A stretch of DNA of 15,450 bases from an uncultured Odoribacter sp. Lineage in GTDB: Bacteria; Bacteroidota; Bacteroidia; Bacteroidales; Marinifilaceae. Position numbers and translations under genes: made by a program. Location: positions 1-15,450 of the forward strand of contig URJC01000028.1 of the NCBI GenBank assembly GCA_900548135.1, given 5' to 3'. Positions 15,341 through 15,450 of the stretch are shown piece by piece. Numbering within the stretch: position 1 is the stretch's first letter; every line of letters begins with the position of its first letter. The notes beneath the pieces were generated by a model that made no database searches, was not told the DNA's origin, and saw nothing but the letters and a program-made list of their open reading frames with translations.

Positions 15341-15392
15341 CTGTTCAAGTGCAAATTTAAAATCAATAAGTTCATTCGTAATTTAAAAGAAT

Positions 15393-15450
15393 ATGGCAGA
15401 AGTAAAATTAATGAAGGGTAACGAAGTCATTGCAGAAACCTCCATCCGTT
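15393..15450 (+). CDS. vorB: 2-oxoacid:ferredoxin oxidoreductase alpha subunit, 5' end only
   Basis: Only the first 19 residues lie in the window (MAEVKLMKGNEVIAETSIR). They match the typical beginning of VorB/KorA subunits, in which the KGNE-x-xAE stretch opens the pyrimidine-binding domain. In these complexes the alpha subunit works with the thiamine-diphosphate-binding beta subunit, which should follow outside the window. It lies 138 bases after vorD, an unusually wide gap for subunits of one complex. Vor or Kor identity is open. Confidence 0.75.
   Translation, partial: MAEVKLMKGNEVIAETSIR

Noticed and set aside
15330..15360. A GTTCAA motif resembling a tRNA T-loop after vorD
   Set aside because: No flanking 5-bp T-stem, acceptor stem or anticodon arm can be formed around it.
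1..15450. CRISPR array, mobile element, tRNA or rRNA
   Set aside because: No regularly spaced direct repeats, transposase or integrase frames, or RNA gene signatures were seen on either strand.

Overview
The window comes from the chromosome of a member of the Bacteroidota, most likely an anaerobic gut-type Bacteroidales. The evidence is the set of Bacteroidales-typical families (DUF4837, DUF3108, a GGPKD-type Ig-like lipoprotein, an AsmA-like giant protein), the lack of clear Shine-Dalgarno sequences, promoter candidates of the TTTG / TAnnTTTG type, and a ferredoxin-dependent 2-oxoacid oxidoreductase at the right edge. Genus cannot be fixed from the sequence alone.

Left part (1-2262): the 3' part of purM (purine synthesis) ends in a strong hairpin terminator. 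Behind it, on the opposite strand, lies what reads as a broken YoeB/Txe-type toxin gene with an apparent one-base deletion. Two small plus-strand genes follow: an orphan STAS-domain protein whose phospho-acceptor serine position is cysteine, and a 94-residue basic protein that I do not recognise. A perfect 17-bp inverted repeat closes this part and probably serves as a two-way terminator.

Central part (2263-13308): eight genes, all on the minus strand, almost all concerned with the cell envelope. In transcription order they are a LolC/LolE-like ABC permease, a TonB-like protein, a ComF-type phosphoribosyltransferase, an Ig-like lipoprotein, a DUF3108 protein, a DUF4837 lipoprotein, a DUF1343/NamZ exo-N-acetylmuramidase-like protein and a 1030-residue AsmA-like protein. 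Gaps run from 10 to about 110 bases. Promoter candidates before the permease, the Ig-like gene and the DUF4837 gene suggest several overlapping transcription units rather than one strict operon.

Right part (13309-15450): after a divergent intergenic region come a class I/II PLP-dependent aminotransferase and then, behind a good Bacteroidales-type promoter, a two-cluster ferredoxin subunit (VorD/KorD type) and the first codons of the alpha subunit (VorB/KorA type). The 138-base gap between the last two can fold into a three-way-junction-like RNA.

No tRNA, rRNA, CRISPR array, insertion sequence or phage gene was seen. The window is mostly ordinary core genome. The points most worth a second look are the toxin relic, the serine-less STAS protein, the unknown 94-residue protein, the structured vorD-vorB spacer, and the envelope cluster with its two proteins of unknown function.
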